From: Sphingomonas sp. LM7 | Lineage (GTDB): Bacteria; Pseudomonadota; Alphaproteobacteria; Sphingomonadales; Sphingomonadaceae | DNA length: 64,000 nucleotides | Assembly (NCBI RefSeq): GCF_002002925.1 | Contig: NZ_CP019511.1 | Coordinates: 3,689,001 to 3,753,000 of the forward strand | Reading direction: 5' to 3' | Shown here: positions 54,899 through 64,000 of the stretch, piece after piece | Layout of the letters: every line of letters begins with the position of its first letter | Numbering within the stretch: the stretch's first letter is position 1 | Program-made: the position numbers and the translations under genes | Notes under the pieces: model-generated | The model's input: only the letters and a program-made list of their open reading frames with translations | The model's database searches: none | What the model was told of the DNA's origin: nothing

Positions 54899-55665
54899 CC
54901 GCGTGCCGCGACCATCGCGTCGGGCGCGGAAGTGGTCTCGGCGGCGGGATCCTCGTCGACCGGCGCAGTGACGTTGTAGCGGACGAGGACGAGCCCGCCG
55001 TCCTTCCCGGCGCCGGGGTCGTGCGCATATTCGGTGATCGAACAATTGGCGACATCGCCGCTCTTGTCGATCGCCAGGATTTCGGCCTCGGACAGGTTCT
55101 CGATGATGTAGCGCAGGCACAGCACGACGACTTGGTGCGCGACGATCATCACGTCGCGGCCGGCATAGTGGAGCGAGACGGTGTCCATCAGCGATCGCAG
55201 GCGGAAAATCACGTCGCACCAGCTCTCGCCGCCGGGCGGTCGATGATAGAATTTGCCGAGCAGGCGGCGAAACTCGGCCTGTTCCGGAAGCACTGCCTGA
55301 ATGCCCGCACTGGTAAGCCCGTCAAGGATCCCGAATTCCTTTTCGCGCAGCCGCTCGTCGGCGCAGACATTCTCGTCGGGATCGGCGCCGCCCGCGTCGC
55401 GAAAGATGCGCGCGGTCTCGCGGGCACGGACATAGGGGCTGGTAAGGATGACTTCGGGCCGGCCATTGCCCTCGCCGCGGCCGAACCAGCGGCCAAGCGC
55501 TTCGGCCTGGCGCTCGCCCAGCTCGGACAGCGGCACGTCGACGTCGCGGATGTCGATCGCGATGCGGTGCTCGCCCGAGGCATGGGCAAGGTCGCGCGCG
55601 ACATTGCCGGCGCTCTGCCCGTGGCGGACGAGCCACAAGCGGGTGGGCCAGCGGTTGATGGTCAT
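54895..55665 (-). CDS. Histidine phosphatase family protein
   Basis: 256 residues of the phosphoglycerate mutase-like fold. The phosphohistidine is H15 in LVRHGQSAGN, with R62/R70-like basic residues in SPYVRARETARIF and a second histidine in VMIVAHQVVV. DERLREKEFGILDGLT is the variable loop. The C-terminal 40 residues look flexible. Start ATG 55665; the upstream frame runs into the HxlR gene. The gene ends in the ATG of nnrD. Confidence 0.87.
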   Translation of the reverse strand: MTINRWPTRLWLVRHGQSAGNVARDLAHASGEHRIAIDIRDVDVPLSELGERQAEALGRWFGRGEGNGRPEVILTSPYVRARETARIFRDAGGADPDENVCADERLREKEFGILDGLTSAGIQAVLPEQAEFRRLLGKFYHRPPGGESWCDVIFRLRSLMDTVSLHYAGRDVMIVAHQVVVLCLRYIIENLSEAEILAIDKSGDVANCSITEYAHDPGAGKDGGLVLVRYNVTAPVDEDPAAETTSAPDAMVAARG

Positions 55666-55729
55666 GCGAGAGGGCGCGTGCGGGGCATGCCGGGGAGAAT
55701 GCGGCAGCGCGCGCAGTGTTCCTTCGGCG

Positions 55730-56068
55730 TCAGGCCTGCCGGATTGTGGCGGGTAGCGCTTCCGCGACGCCATGACCCCAGCGATAGAGCGCGTCCAGCA
55801 CCGGCCGCAGGCTCTCTCCAAGATCGGTCAGGTGATAAACGGTGGATGCGTCGGGCGCGCTTCGCTTTTCGACGAGTTCGAGACGTTCGAGATCCCTAAG
55901 GCGTTCAGTGAGCACCTTGTCCGAGATCCCGTCGATGCGTGTCCGCAGGTCGGCGTAGCGATGCGGCTCCTCCTTGAGCCGGGCAAGGATCACCGTCTTC
56001 CATTTGCCGCCAACGAAATCGAGCGCCAGCTCGACCGGGCAGCCATAGCTGGCCTTTAATCGCTTCAT
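55730..56068 (-). CDS. HxlR family transcriptional regulator
   Basis: 112 residues. Winged-helix HxlR pattern: GCPVELALDFVGGKWKTVIL, RYADLRTRIDGISDKVLTER, LRDLERLELVEK and VYHLTDLGESLRPVL. C10 in YGCPVELAL is the position of the sensing cysteine in some members of the family. Start ATG at 56068. It is divergent from an ABM monooxygenase gene, with a palindrome between them. Confidence 0.9.
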   Translation of the reverse strand: MKRLKASYGCPVELALDFVGGKWKTVILARLKEEPHRYADLRTRIDGISDKVLTERLRDLERLELVEKRSAPDASTVYHLTDLGESLRPVLDALYRWGHGVAEALPATIRQA

Positions 56069-56079
56069 CCGCCCTCCGC

Positions 56080-56097
56080 ACGCACCAACTGGTGCGT
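56080..56097. promoter_or_regulatory. HxlR operator palindrome
   Basis: ACGCACCAACTGGTGCGT has 8-base perfect arms around a 2-base centre, 12 bases before the HxlR start. A second inverted repeat, CGACATC-CACC-GATGTCG, lies at 56135-56152, 14 bases before the ABM start. The first is the probable operator for the neighbouring HxlR protein. Confidence 0.75.
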
Positions 56098-56165
56098 TGA
56101 ATATGCCGCGCGCTGCCCGCAATTCGGCGACGTGCGACATCCACCGATGTCGTCGGGGGACGGTA

Positions 56166-56468
56166 ATGACGATCGAATATATCCGCTATGTTCTTGTGGA
56201 GCACGAACCGGCTGCGCTGATCGCTGCCTATGAGCAGGCGCGTGTTCATCTGGACATGGCGCCCGAATGCCTAGCCTATGATCTAACGCAATGCGACGAC
56301 GAACCGAACAGCCTGATCCTGCGCATCGAATGGACAAGTGGGGCGGCGCATATGCAGGGCTTTCGCCGCGGCCCGCATTTCCCGCCGTTCCTCGCTGCGA
56401 TCCGGGCGTTCATTCCCGAGATCGCCGAGATGCGGCACTATAGGCCGCGGATCGTTTCGGGCAGCTAG
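56166..56468 (+). CDS. ABM-domain monooxygenase-like protein
   Basis: 100 residues with a ferredoxin-like ABM fold: IEYIRYVLVEHEPAALIAAY, LAYDLTQCDDEPNSLILRIE, GAAHMQGFRRGPHFPPFLAA and the ending EMRHYRPRI. ABM proteins oxidise quinols or act as small cofactor-free monooxygenases. Start ATG 56166 (GACGGTA before it). HxlR/ABM pairs are common and suggest control by reactive quinones or carbonyls. The end overlaps the convergent aldo/keto reductase gene by four bases. Confidence 0.82.
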   Translation: MTIEYIRYVLVEHEPAALIAAYEQARVHLDMAPECLAYDLTQCDDEPNSLILRIEWTSGAAHMQGFRRGPHFPPFLAAIRAFIPEIAEMRHYRPRIVSGS

Positions 56469-57415
56469 ACGCCCGCGGCGGTTAGACGGTCGAGTTGGTC
56501 CTTGCTGAGCGCGACGTTCCACGCACCGACGAGTTCGTCGAGCTGCTCGATCGAAGTGGCGCTGGCGATCGGTACGACGACGCCGTCCTGCGCGGCAAGC
56601 CAGGCGAGCGCGATCTGGGCGAGGCTCGCGCCGGTCTCCGCCGCGACATCGTCCATCGCTTCGAGCACCGCGGCGCCCTTGCCGGCCAGCAACTCGCCCA
56701 TCCGGCCGCCGCGGACGCTTTTGCCGAGGTCGGCTTCGCTGCGATATTTACCGGTGAGGAAGCCCGAGGCGAGGCCGTAATAGGGCACCACGCCGATATT
56801 GTGCGTGACGCACAGATCCTCGAGCTCGCCTTCGAACTTGTGGCGGCTGACGAGATTATATTCGGGCTGGAGCACACGATAGTGCGGCAGGCCCTCGCGG
56901 GTGGCGAGGTCGAGCGCGGACTTGAGCCGGATGGCGTGAAAGTTCGAGGCGCCGAGCGTGCGGACCTTGCCCGCCTTGATCAGGCTGTCGAACGCGGCGA
57001 GCACCTCGGCCTGCGGCACGTCCTCATCGTCCTGATGGGCGAAATACAAGTCGATCGTGTCGATGCCGAGCCGCTGGAGCGACGCTTCGGCTGCGGCGGC
57101 GATGCGGGCCGGGGCAAGCTTCGACCCGCCTTCGCCGTCAAGCATGCCGACCTTGGTGGCGATGAGCACCTTGTCGCGATTGCCAGAGCTGCGCAGCCAT
57201 TCGCCAATGATCGCTTCGGATTCGCCGCCTGTATGGCCGGGGATCCACGCCGAATAGACGTCGGCGGTGTCGATCATCGTGCCGCCGGCATCGACGAAGC
57301 GATCGAGGATGCGGAAGCTCGCCGTCTTGTCCGCGGTCCAGCCGAAGACATTGCCACCCAGCACCAGCGGCGGCGTCATGAGGCCGGAAGCGCCGAGTTC
57401 GCGGAGCGTAGTCAT
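56465..57415 (-). CDS. Aldo/keto reductase
   Basis: 316 residues, TIM barrel NADPH-dependent reductase. The catalytic tetrad is D49, Y54, K88 and H127 in MIDTADVYSAW, IATKVG and YFAHQDDED. The C-terminus carries LAAQDGVVVPIASATSIEQL for the cofactor adenosine. The family is YajO/general stress like. Its start overlaps the stop of the small lipoprotein gene (ATGA), so the three are probably co-transcribed. Substrate unknown. Confidence 0.92.
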   Translation of the reverse strand: MTTLRELGASGLMTPPLVLGGNVFGWTADKTASFRILDRFVDAGGTMIDTADVYSAWIPGHTGGESEAIIGEWLRSSGNRDKVLIATKVGMLDGEGGSKLAPARIAAAAEASLQRLGIDTIDLYFAHQDDEDVPQAEVLAAFDSLIKAGKVRTLGASNFHAIRLKSALDLATREGLPHYRVLQPEYNLVSRHKFEGELEDLCVTHNIGVVPYYGLASGFLTGKYRSEADLGKSVRGGRMGELLAGKGAAVLEAMDDVAAETGASLAQIALAWLAAQDGVVVPIASATSIEQLDELVGAWNVALSKDQLDRLTAAGV

Positions 57416-57573
57416 GGCTGGGTTCCGTTATCGGCAAGGGTGGCATTGATGTCGGTGGCGGCGGCAGCCTCGTCGAGCTGGCGTGCCTCGTCGCGCGACG
57501 GGCTTGTGTCGTCGGGCCCGCCGCAGCCGGCGAGCGCCAATGCGATCAGCAGCAGCGGCAGGCCCTCCCTCAC
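57412..57573 (-). CDS. Small lipoprotein
   Basis: 53 residues: a short basic start, hydrophobic LPLLLIALALAGCGG with a lipobox cysteine, then an acidic, Asp/Thr-rich tail. Start is GTG at 57573, overlapping the previous stop as GTGA. It has no recognised family; entericidin-like proteins have a similar look. It lies between another tiny lipoprotein and the aldo/keto reductase. Confidence 0.72.
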   Translation of the reverse strand: MREGLPLLLIALALAGCGGPDDTSPSRDEARQLDEAAAATDINATLADNGTQP

Positions 57574-57806
57574 TCTTCGATCTCGTTGCCGGCATCTGCG
57601 ACGTTGCTGCCCGCATAGCTGTTCTCGGCTTCGGCGAAGGCATCTTCGGTGGCGACATTGGCGGCGTTCACATCGCTGACGGCCTCGCCCATCGTGTTGC
57701 TGTCGCCGGTGATCGTCTCGTTTGCTTCGGCAGCCTCGTTCTTGGCGCCGCCGCACGCGGATAGCGCGAGCAGCGCGATGGGAGCGAGGAGGAGAGTCTT
57801 GCGCAT
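57570..57806 (-). CDS. Small acidic lipoprotein
   Basis: 78 residues: signal MRKTLLLAPIALLALSACGG with lipobox LSAC, then NEAAEANETITGDSNTM and other Ala/Asn/Glu repeats (VNAANVATEDAFAEAENS). No known domain. ATG at 57806 is better than the upstream open frame. Its function is unknown; the acidic repeats suggest an extended surface tail. Divergent from the methionine regulator, with a 108-base gap. Confidence 0.75.
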   Translation of the reverse strand: MRKTLLLAPIALLALSACGGAKNEAAEANETITGDSNTMGEAVSDVNAANVATEDAFAEAENSYAGSNVADAGNEIEE

Positions 57807-57877
57807 CGGTCGAACCTCTTGTTTAGACCCCGGCAGGGCTAGCCAGCGGCGAGGGAGCGCGCAACCGCGCATCTTCG

Positions 57878-57911
57878 TTGACCTGATATAAAGATATCTT
57901 TATATCTATAA
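57878..57911 (+). promoter_or_regulatory. Promoter with a 22-bp palindrome ahead of the methionine regulator
   Basis: TTGACC at 57878-57883 and TATATC at 57901-57906 are 17 bases apart, a good -35/-10 pair. A perfect 22-base palindrome (57885-57906) with arms GATATAAAGAT and ATCTTTATATC fills the spacer and the -10. The ATG is at 57915, so an mRNA would be leaderless or nearly so. Binding there would block RNA polymerase. Confidence 0.8.
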
Positions 57912-57914
57912 GAC

Positions 57915-58868
57915 ATGGTCCAGGCTCTCGCCATCTTCCGCGCCCTCGCAGACTCCACGCGGCTGCGCATCGTCGCGCTGCTGCGCACGATGGAGCTTTC
58001 GGTGGGCGAGCTCGCGCAAGTGCTCGGGCAGAGCCAGCCGCGGGTCAGCCGGCACGTCAAGATCCTGTGCGATGCCGGGCTGGTCGAGCGCCGCAAGGAA
58101 GGAAGCTGGGTATTCGTCGCGCTGGGCGCCCACGCCAAGGTCCGCCCGATCCTCGATGCGCTGGACAGCTGGAGCGAGGCCGATCACTGGACCGTCGCTG
58201 ACGAGGCGCGGCTGGCGGCGGTGCGCGCCGACCGGGCGAGCGCCGCGGCGGACTGGTTCGAGGCGAATGCACGCGAATGGGACGCGATCCGCTCGCTCCA
58301 CGTCGCCGAAAGCGAAGTCGAAGCGGCGATGGCGCGTGCGCTGGGTGACGCAAAACTGGGGTCGCTGATCGATATCGGTACGGGCACCGGGCGGATGCTC
58401 GAATTATTCGCGCCGCTTGCGGGGCAGGCGCTGGGGATCGATCGTTCGTCCGAGATGCTGCGGCTGGCGCGCGCCAAATTGTCCGAGCGCGGGCTGGCCA
58501 ATGCCGAGCTGCGCCAGGCCGATCTTTATGCGCTGCCGTTGGCAGATGGCGGGGCGGATGCGGCTATATTGCATCATGTGCTCCACTTCGCGCAGCAGCC
58601 GGGCGCGGCGATCGGCGAGGCCGCACGGGTGCTGAGCGATGGTGGGCGGCTGCTTATCGTCGATTTCGCGCCGCACGACCGCGAGGAACTGCGCTCGCGC
58701 GACGCGCATACCCGGCTGGGCTTCTCGGACGAGCAGATCCTCGGCTGGTTCGCCAATGCCGGGCTCGCCCCGGCGCAGGTCGAGACACTCAAGGGTGGCG
58801 AACTGACCGTAAAATTATGGCTGGGTCGCAAGACCGGCACGATATCGAAGGAAGTGAAGGCGGCATGA
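57915..58868 (+). CDS. ArsR-type regulator fused to a SAM methyltransferase domain (SahR-like)
   Basis: 317 residues. The first 90 are an ArsR winged helix (LADSTRLRIVALLR; LGQSQPRVSRHVKILCDAG) without the metal-binding cysteine pair. The rest, from about 145, is a methyltransferase-type Rossmann fold (LIDIGTGTGRMLELF 151-165; RQADLYALPLADGGAD; GGRLLIVDFAPH). Such fusions next to metF and metH are known as SahR-type sensors of S-adenosylhomocysteine; naming it so is inference from context. The stop overlaps metF (ATGA). It has a palindromic operator in its own promoter. Confidence 0.88.
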   Translation: MVQALAIFRALADSTRLRIVALLRTMELSVGELAQVLGQSQPRVSRHVKILCDAGLVERRKEGSWVFVALGAHAKVRPILDALDSWSEADHWTVADEARLAAVRADRASAAADWFEANAREWDAIRSLHVAESEVEAAMARALGDAKLGSLIDIGTGTGRMLELFAPLAGQALGIDRSSEMLRLARAKLSERGLANAELRQADLYALPLADGGADAAILHHVLHFAQQPGAAIGEAARVLSDGGRLLIVDFAPHDREELRSRDAHTRLGFSDEQILGWFANAGLAPAQVETLKGGELTVKLWLGRKTGTISKEVKAA

Positions 58869-59782
58869 GCATCGTGGATCCGCTGGCAGCGCCGCTGTTT
58901 GCCGACGTGGCGGGCGACATCGAAGTGAGCTTCGAATTCTTCCCGCCCAAGAGCGAGAAGATGGAAGAGACGCTCTGGGAGTCGATCCAGACGCTGTCGC
59001 CGCTGGGACCGCGCTTCGTCAGCGTGACCTATGGCGCGGGCGGGACGACGCGCGAGCGGACGCACAACACCGTGGCGCGGATCGCGCGCGAGACGGCGAT
59101 TCCGGCGGCGGCGCATCTCACTTGCGTCGAGGCGACCCGTGAGGAGATCGACCAGGTCGCCGAGGAATATTGGGCGGCGGGCGTGCGGCATATCGTGGCA
59201 CTTCGCGGCGATCCGCCGCGCGCGGGCGAGAAGTTCGTCTCGCATCCCGGCGGCTATGAAAATGCCGCGGCGCTGGTCGCGGGGCTGACTCGGCTTCATC
59301 CGTTCGAAATCTCCGTCGCCGCCTATCCGGAGTGCCACCCGGATTCAGCCGACGCGACCGCGGATATCGACAATCTCAAGGCCAAGATCGATGCCGGTGC
59401 GACTCGCGCGATCACGCAGTTCTTCTTCGAGCCCGAGACGTTCTTCCGCTTCCGCGACGATGCCGCCAAGGCCGGGATCACCGCCGAGATCGTGCCGGGG
59501 ATCATGCCGGTGATGAACTTCGCCAGCGTCCAGCGGATGTCGGCGATGTGCGGCACCGACGTGCCGGTGTGGATGGGCAAATTGTTTGAGGGATTGGACG
59601 ACCATCCCGCGGCGCGGCAGCTGGTGGCGGCAACGCTCGCCGCCGAGCTGTGCCGGAAACTCTATGCCGGCGATGTGCGGCAGTTCCACTTCTACACGCT
59701 CAACCGCGCCGAGCTGAGCTACGCGATCTGCCATCTGCTCGGGCTGCGGCCGAAGGTGGGCGCGGAGCTGGTCGCGGCGTGA
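58865..59782 (+). CDS. metF: Methylenetetrahydrofolate reductase
   Basis: 305 residues, makes 5-methyl-THF for methionine synthase. The family blocks are SFEFFPPKSEKMEETLWESI, VSVTYGAGGTTRERT, AHLTCVEATREEI, HIVALRGDPP and HPFEISVAAYPECHPDS. FAD-binding TIM barrel; no extra domain. ATG at 58865 overlaps the regulator's stop. The frame opens at 58817 but that part is within the regulator. Confidence 0.96.
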   Translation: MSIVDPLAAPLFADVAGDIEVSFEFFPPKSEKMEETLWESIQTLSPLGPRFVSVTYGAGGTTRERTHNTVARIARETAIPAAAHLTCVEATREEIDQVAEEYWAAGVRHIVALRGDPPRAGEKFVSHPGGYENAAALVAGLTRLHPFEISVAAYPECHPDSADATADIDNLKAKIDAGATRAITQFFFEPETFFRFRDDAAKAGITAEIVPGIMPVMNFASVQRMSAMCGTDVPVWMGKLFEGLDDHPAARQLVAATLAAELCRKLYAGDVRQFHFYTLNRAELSYAICHLLGLRPKVGAELVAA

Positions 59783-59791
59783 CGCACAGAA

Positions 59792-59913
59792 CGTCACTCC
59801 GGCCTTGTGCCGGGGTCCACCGGGCCGCCTGGCGACGGTGGTGAAGTTGAAGCAGGAGCCGCGCCGCTGTCGCGCTCCCGCACCGTGGACCCCGGCACGA
59901 GGCCGGGGTGACG
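59792..59913. repeat. Intergenic inverted repeat between metF and metH
   Basis: Arms 59792-59820 and 59885-59913 are complementary at 27 of 29 positions. They carry CCGGCCT..GCCGGGGTCCAC and enclose 64 bases, matching the general form of the palindromes at 3900-4000. It lies between metF and the first metH gene and ends 11 bases before the metH ATG. Confidence 0.85.
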
Positions 59914-59923
59914 AAGGGAAGTT

Positions 59924-60973
<1,050 letters not shown>

Positions 60974-60989
60974 CGCGAGAATATCACGA

Positions 60990-61075
60990 CCGTTCGTTTC
61001 GAGCGAAGTCGAGAAACCTGGGTCAATACACGATCGCCGTTTCTCGACTTCGCTCGAAACGAACGGGGATTTTTT
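60990..61075. repeat. Perfect 28-bp inverted repeat plus T-run between the two metH parts
   Basis: Arms 60990-61017 (CCGTTCGTTTCGAGCG...) and 61039-61066 (...CGCTCGAAACGAACGG) are fully complementary with a 21-base loop. GGATTTTTTAG follows the second arm, so the RNA would make a long hairpin with a U-run, as in an intrinsic terminator. A third partial copy (TTCGAAACGAACGG) at 61084-61097 supplies the start region of the next metH part. Confidence 0.9.
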
Positions 61076-61104
61076 AGACCAAGTTCGAAACGAACGGATT
61101 GCTT

Positions 61105-63708
61105 GTGAACACCACCGCCTCCTCCACCAGCTTCGTCAATATCGGCGAGCGCACCAACGTTACCGGCTCGGCCCGCTTCAAGAAGCTGGTCATGGCGGGG
61201 GACTATGCCGCCGCGGTGGAAGTGGCGCTGCAGCAGGTCGAGGCCGGCGCGCAGGTGCTCGACGTCAACATGGACGAGGGTCTGCTCGACGCGCACGAGG
61301 CGATGACCACCTTCCTCAAACTGATCCAGGCCGAGCCCGACATCGCGCGAATCCCGGTGATGGTCGACAGCTCGAAATGGGACGTGATCGAGGCGGGGCT
61401 GAAATGCGTCTCGGGCAAGCCGATCGTCAATTCGATCAGCATGAAGGAAGGCGTCGACCAATTCCTCGAACATGCGCGCAAGTGCATGGCCTATGGCGCC
61501 GCAGTGGTGGTGATGGCGTTCGACGAGGTCGGCCAGGCCGATACCAAGGAGCGCAAGGTCGAGATCTGCTCGCGTGCCTATGACCTGCTCGTCGGGATCG
61601 GTTTCCCGCCCGAGGACATCATCTTCGATCCCAATGTGTTCGCCGTGGCGACGGGGATCGAGGAGCATAATAACTACGGCGTCGATTTCATCGAGGCGTG
61701 CCGCGAGATCAAGGCGCGCTGCCCGCACTGCCATATCTCGGGCGGGCTATCGAACCTGTCGTTCAGCTTCCGCGGCAACGAAGTCGTGCGTAAAGCAATG
61801 CACTCCGTGTTCCTCTATTATGCCATTCCCGCGGGCATGGACATGGCGATCGTCAACGCCGGCCAGCTCGACGTCTACGACCAGATCGACCCCGAGCTGC
61901 GCACCGCAGTCGAGGACGTCGTCCTCAACAAGGATCCCGAAGCCGGCGACCGGCTGGTCGCCCTCGCCGAGAAATATCGCGGCACCGATGCGGTCGCCGA
62001 GAAGCAGGCGGCCGAGTGGCGCGGCTGGGAAGTCTCCAAGCGGCTGGAGCATGCGCTGGTCAAGGGCATCGATGCGTTCGTCGTCGAGGATACCGAGGAA
62101 TGCCGCCTGGCGTTCGCTCGGCCGATCGAAGTGATCGAAGGCCCGTTGATGGACGGGATGAACGTGGTCGGCGACCTGTTCGGATCGGGCAAGATGTTCC
62201 TGCCGCAGGTGGTCAAGTCGGCACGCGTGATGAAGAAGGCCGTGGCGCACCTGCTGCCCTATATCGAGGCCGCCAAGGAGCCCGGCGCCAAGGGCAAGGG
62301 CAAGATCATCATGGCCACGGTCAAGGGTGACGTCCACGATATCGGCAAGAACATCGTCGGCGTCGTCCTGCAGTGTAACGGCTTCGAAGTGGTCGATCTG
62401 GGCGTGATGGTGCCGTGGACCAGGATTCTCGAAGCGGCGAACGAGAACGACGCCGACATGATCGGGCTGAGCGGGCTGATCACCCCAAGCCTCGACGAGA
62501 TGGTCACCGTTGCCGAGGAAATGCAGCGCACCGGGATGACCATGCCGCTGCTGATCGGCGGCGCGACGACGAGCCGCGTGCATACTGCGCTGCGCATAGA
62601 GCCGGCGTATAAGGGTCCCGTGGTGCATGTGCTCGACGCGTCGCGCGCGGTGGGAGTCGCCACAACTCTGGTCTCCGAGACGATCCGCGACGATTATGTC
62701 GCCAAGATCGCCGCCGAATATGAGGCGGTGCGCGTCGCGCGCGCTGGCCGGGGGCAGAGCGAGTTGGTGCCGATCGACAAGGCGCGAGACAACGCCTTCG
62801 AAGCGGACATGAAGCTTAAGCCGGGCAAGCCGCGGATGCCGGGCGTCCACGAGTTCCTCGACTGGGACCTCGAGGATCTGCGGAAGTATATCGACTGGAC
62901 GCCGTTCTTCCGCGCCTGGGAGCTGGCGGGCAATTATCCCGCGATCCTAGAGGACAAGGTGGTCGGCGAGAGCGCGACGTCGCTGTTCGCCGATGCGCAG
63001 GCGATGCTCGACAAGATCATCGCCGAGAAGTGGCTGACTGCGCGCGGCGTGGCGGGGCTATGGCCGTGCCGGCGGCAGGGCGACGACATCATCGTCCATG
63101 TCGAGGACGAAGTGCACTACACGTTGCCGATGCTGCGCCAGCAGATCGCCAAGCGCGAGGGCAGGGCGAACATGTGCCTTGCCGACTTCATCGATCATGA
63201 CGGCGACTGGATCGGCGGCTTCGCAGTGGGCATCCACGGCATCGAGCCGCATCTGGCGCGCTTCAAGAACGCAATCGACGATTATTCGGACATATTGCTC
63301 AAGGCGCTCGCCGACCGTTTTGCCGAGGCATTTGCCGAGCGGCTGCACCTGTTCGTGCGAACTTCGCTCTGGGGCTATGCCGAGGGTGAGCAGTTGACCA
63401 ACGAGGCGCTGATCAAGGAGCAGTATCGCGGCATCCGCCCGGCGCCGGGCTATCCCGCGTGTCCCGAGCACAGCCTCAAGCCGATCCTCTTCAAGATGCT
63501 CGACGCGCACAAGCGGACGGGCATCAGCCTGACCGAGAGTTTCGCGATGCTTCCCACCGCGGCGGTCTCGGGCTTCTACTTCGGCCACCCCCAGGCCGAA
63601 TATTTCGGCGTAGCGCGGATCGGTCAGGACCAGCTTGAGGAATATGCGACGCGGCGGGGCATCCCGCTCGATTTGGCGACCCGGTATCTGCGGCCGAATC
63701 TGGATTGA
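61105..63708 (+). CDS. metH: Cobalamin-dependent methionine synthase, folate/B12/AdoMet part
   Basis: 867 residues. Pterin-binding domain (10-270: [27 protein letters not shown]), B12-binding domain with GDVHDIGKN (axial His411) and [12 protein letters not shown], and the C-terminal AdoMet activation domain from about 540 ([16 protein letters not shown] near 775). With the preceding gene it makes a full MetH. GTG at 61105 is preferred to TTG at 61099 because ACGGA is well spaced. The DXXGKNI-type B12 loop is intact. Confidence 0.95.
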   Translation: MNTTASSTSFVNIGERTNVTGSARFKKLVMAGDYAAAVEVALQQVEAGAQVLDVNMDEGLLDAHEAMTTFLKLIQAEPDIARIPVMVDSSKWDVIEAGLKCVSGKPIVNSISMKEGVDQFLEHARKCMAYGAAVVVMAFDEVGQADTKERKVEICSRAYDLLVGIGFPPEDIIFDPNVFAVATGIEEHNNYGVDFIEACREIKARCPHCHISGGLSNLSFSFRGNEVVRKAMHSVFLYYAIPAGMDMAIVNAGQLDVYDQIDPELRTAVEDVVLNKDPEAGDRLVALAEKYRGTDAVAEKQAAEWRGWEVSKRLEHALVKGIDAFVVEDTEECRLAFARPIEVIEGPLMDGMNVVGDLFGSGKMFLPQVVKSARVMKKAVAHLLPYIEAAKEPGAKGKGKIIMATVKGDVHDIGKNIVGVVLQCNGFEVVDLGVMVPWTRILEAANENDADMIGLSGLITPSLDEMVTVAEEMQRTGMTMPLLIGGATTSRVHTALRIEPAYKGPVVHVLDASRAVGVATTLVSETIRDDYVAKIAAEYEAVRVARAGRGQSELVPIDKARDNAFEADMKLKPGKPRMPGVHEFLDWDLEDLRKYIDWTPFFRAWELAGNYPAILEDKVVGESATSLFADAQAMLDKIIAEKWLTARGVAGLWPCRRQGDDIIVHVEDEVHYTLPMLRQQIAKREGRANMCLADFIDHDGDWIGGFAVGIHGIEPHLARFKNAIDDYSDILLKALADRFAEAFAERLHLFVRTSLWGYAEGEQLTNEALIKEQYRGIRPAPGYPACPEHSLKPILFKMLDAHKRTGISLTESFAMLPTAAVSGFYFGHPQAEYFGVARIGQDQLEEYATRRGIPLDLATRYLRPNLD

Positions 63709-64000
63709 GATCGTGCTTTCGCAGGAGCACGACTCGAGGCGTGTAGGATTTGCGGCGCCTAATTTCACACCTTTCACGGTGATTCGGCAATTTCGTTGCG
63801 CGATCGTGTAACGAAATTGCGACGTTCGTGCTGCGCTATTTACCGGTTTCAAAGAGCCAGCATAAGCGTCCCACATCAAATCCTACATTGAAAGGGGCGC
63901 CACCGCTGCCCCGCGCAGCGACGGCGCGCGCCCTAGATCTCGTCGCATACTCGCCCGTCGTCCAGTTGCTGCCGGGATCGAGGCACCATTAGGTAGTGGC
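63709..64000. other. Intergenic tail after metH with two inverted repeats
   Basis: No gene is supported in these 292 bases. TCGTGCT..AGCACGA (63711-63732) is a hairpin, and its sequence repeats the motif at 29104-29122 in reverse. A second inverted repeat with arms GCAATTTCGTT (63787-63797) and AACGAAATTGC (63810-63820) has a 12-base loop. Neither is followed by a T-run, so terminator function is uncertain. Confidence 0.6.

Overview
The window looks like chromosome from a sphingomonad alphaproteobacterium, most likely Sphingomonas or a near relative. This rests on the high G+C content with dense antisense open frames, the H+-PPase and split MetH, the RegBA-type redox pair behind a cyo quinol oxidase, TonB-receptor-driven polysaccharide use, and intergenic palindromes typical of the group (CCGGCCT..GCCGGGG, TTCGACAAGCTCAG and CCCTCCCGC types). 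I see no integrase, transposase, phage gene or CRISPR array. Apart from one gene cut by the left edge, the genes appear intact.

Layout. 1-2489: small membrane and DUF proteins (TRIC channel, DUF1275, DUF2188, DUF2314). 2489-15128, minus strand: a TCA-cycle cluster running sdhB, PaaI thioesterase, zapE, [GH2 glucuronidase-like], mdh, [DUF4274-like], sucD, sucA, sucB, lpdA. sdhCDA and sucC are not in the window. 15214-20956: ArsR/SDR divergent pair, a ClpP-like protein next to a C13 peptidase, a J-domain protein, BolA-GST and pirin. 21067-29040: alpha/beta hydrolase, DUF6157/DUF2332, then hisG-hisD-nusB-thiL-hppA. 29136-34759: two divergent glycosyltransferase genes, one fused to a methyltransferase, then TrhO, DJ-1/PfpI, EamA and hemerythrin. 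34847-43061: MFS transporter divergent from cyoABCD-SURF1-regB-regA. 43098-45157, minus: tRNA-Phe, yacG, RNase E/G-like, maf, infA. 45302-52453, minus: a carbohydrate-use locus (TonB receptor, two GH43-type proteins, CE12-type esterase). 52790-57806: divergent regulator/enzyme pairs (WYL/GFA, HxlR/ABM), nnrD with a phosphatase, aldo-keto reductase and two tiny lipoproteins. 57915-63708: methionine cycle (ArsR-methyltransferase regulator, metF, metH in two parts).

How they work together. The TCA cluster supplies NADH and succinate oxidation. The cyo oxidase uses quinol, and the RegB sensor encoded behind it carries the quinone-site motif and redox cysteine known from RegB, which suggests respiratory feedback. 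The methionine block looks autoregulated through a perfect 22-bp palindrome lying inside a promoter with no room for a leader. The sugar locus has a LacI-type palindrome upstream of its receptor.

The most interesting unexplained points are: hairpins that contain the Shine-Dalgarno of the next gene (before the hydrolase and before thiL); a long perfect inverted repeat plus T-run between the two metH parts; non-canonical starts (SURF1, and a GH43-like protein whose Tat signal lies upstream of any usual start codon); a ClpP-like protein apparently lacking the catalytic Asp; a glycosyltransferase-methyltransferase fusion; and a CTAG-bearing tandem repeat that ends two convergent genes. I found no clear wholly new defence or mobile system.
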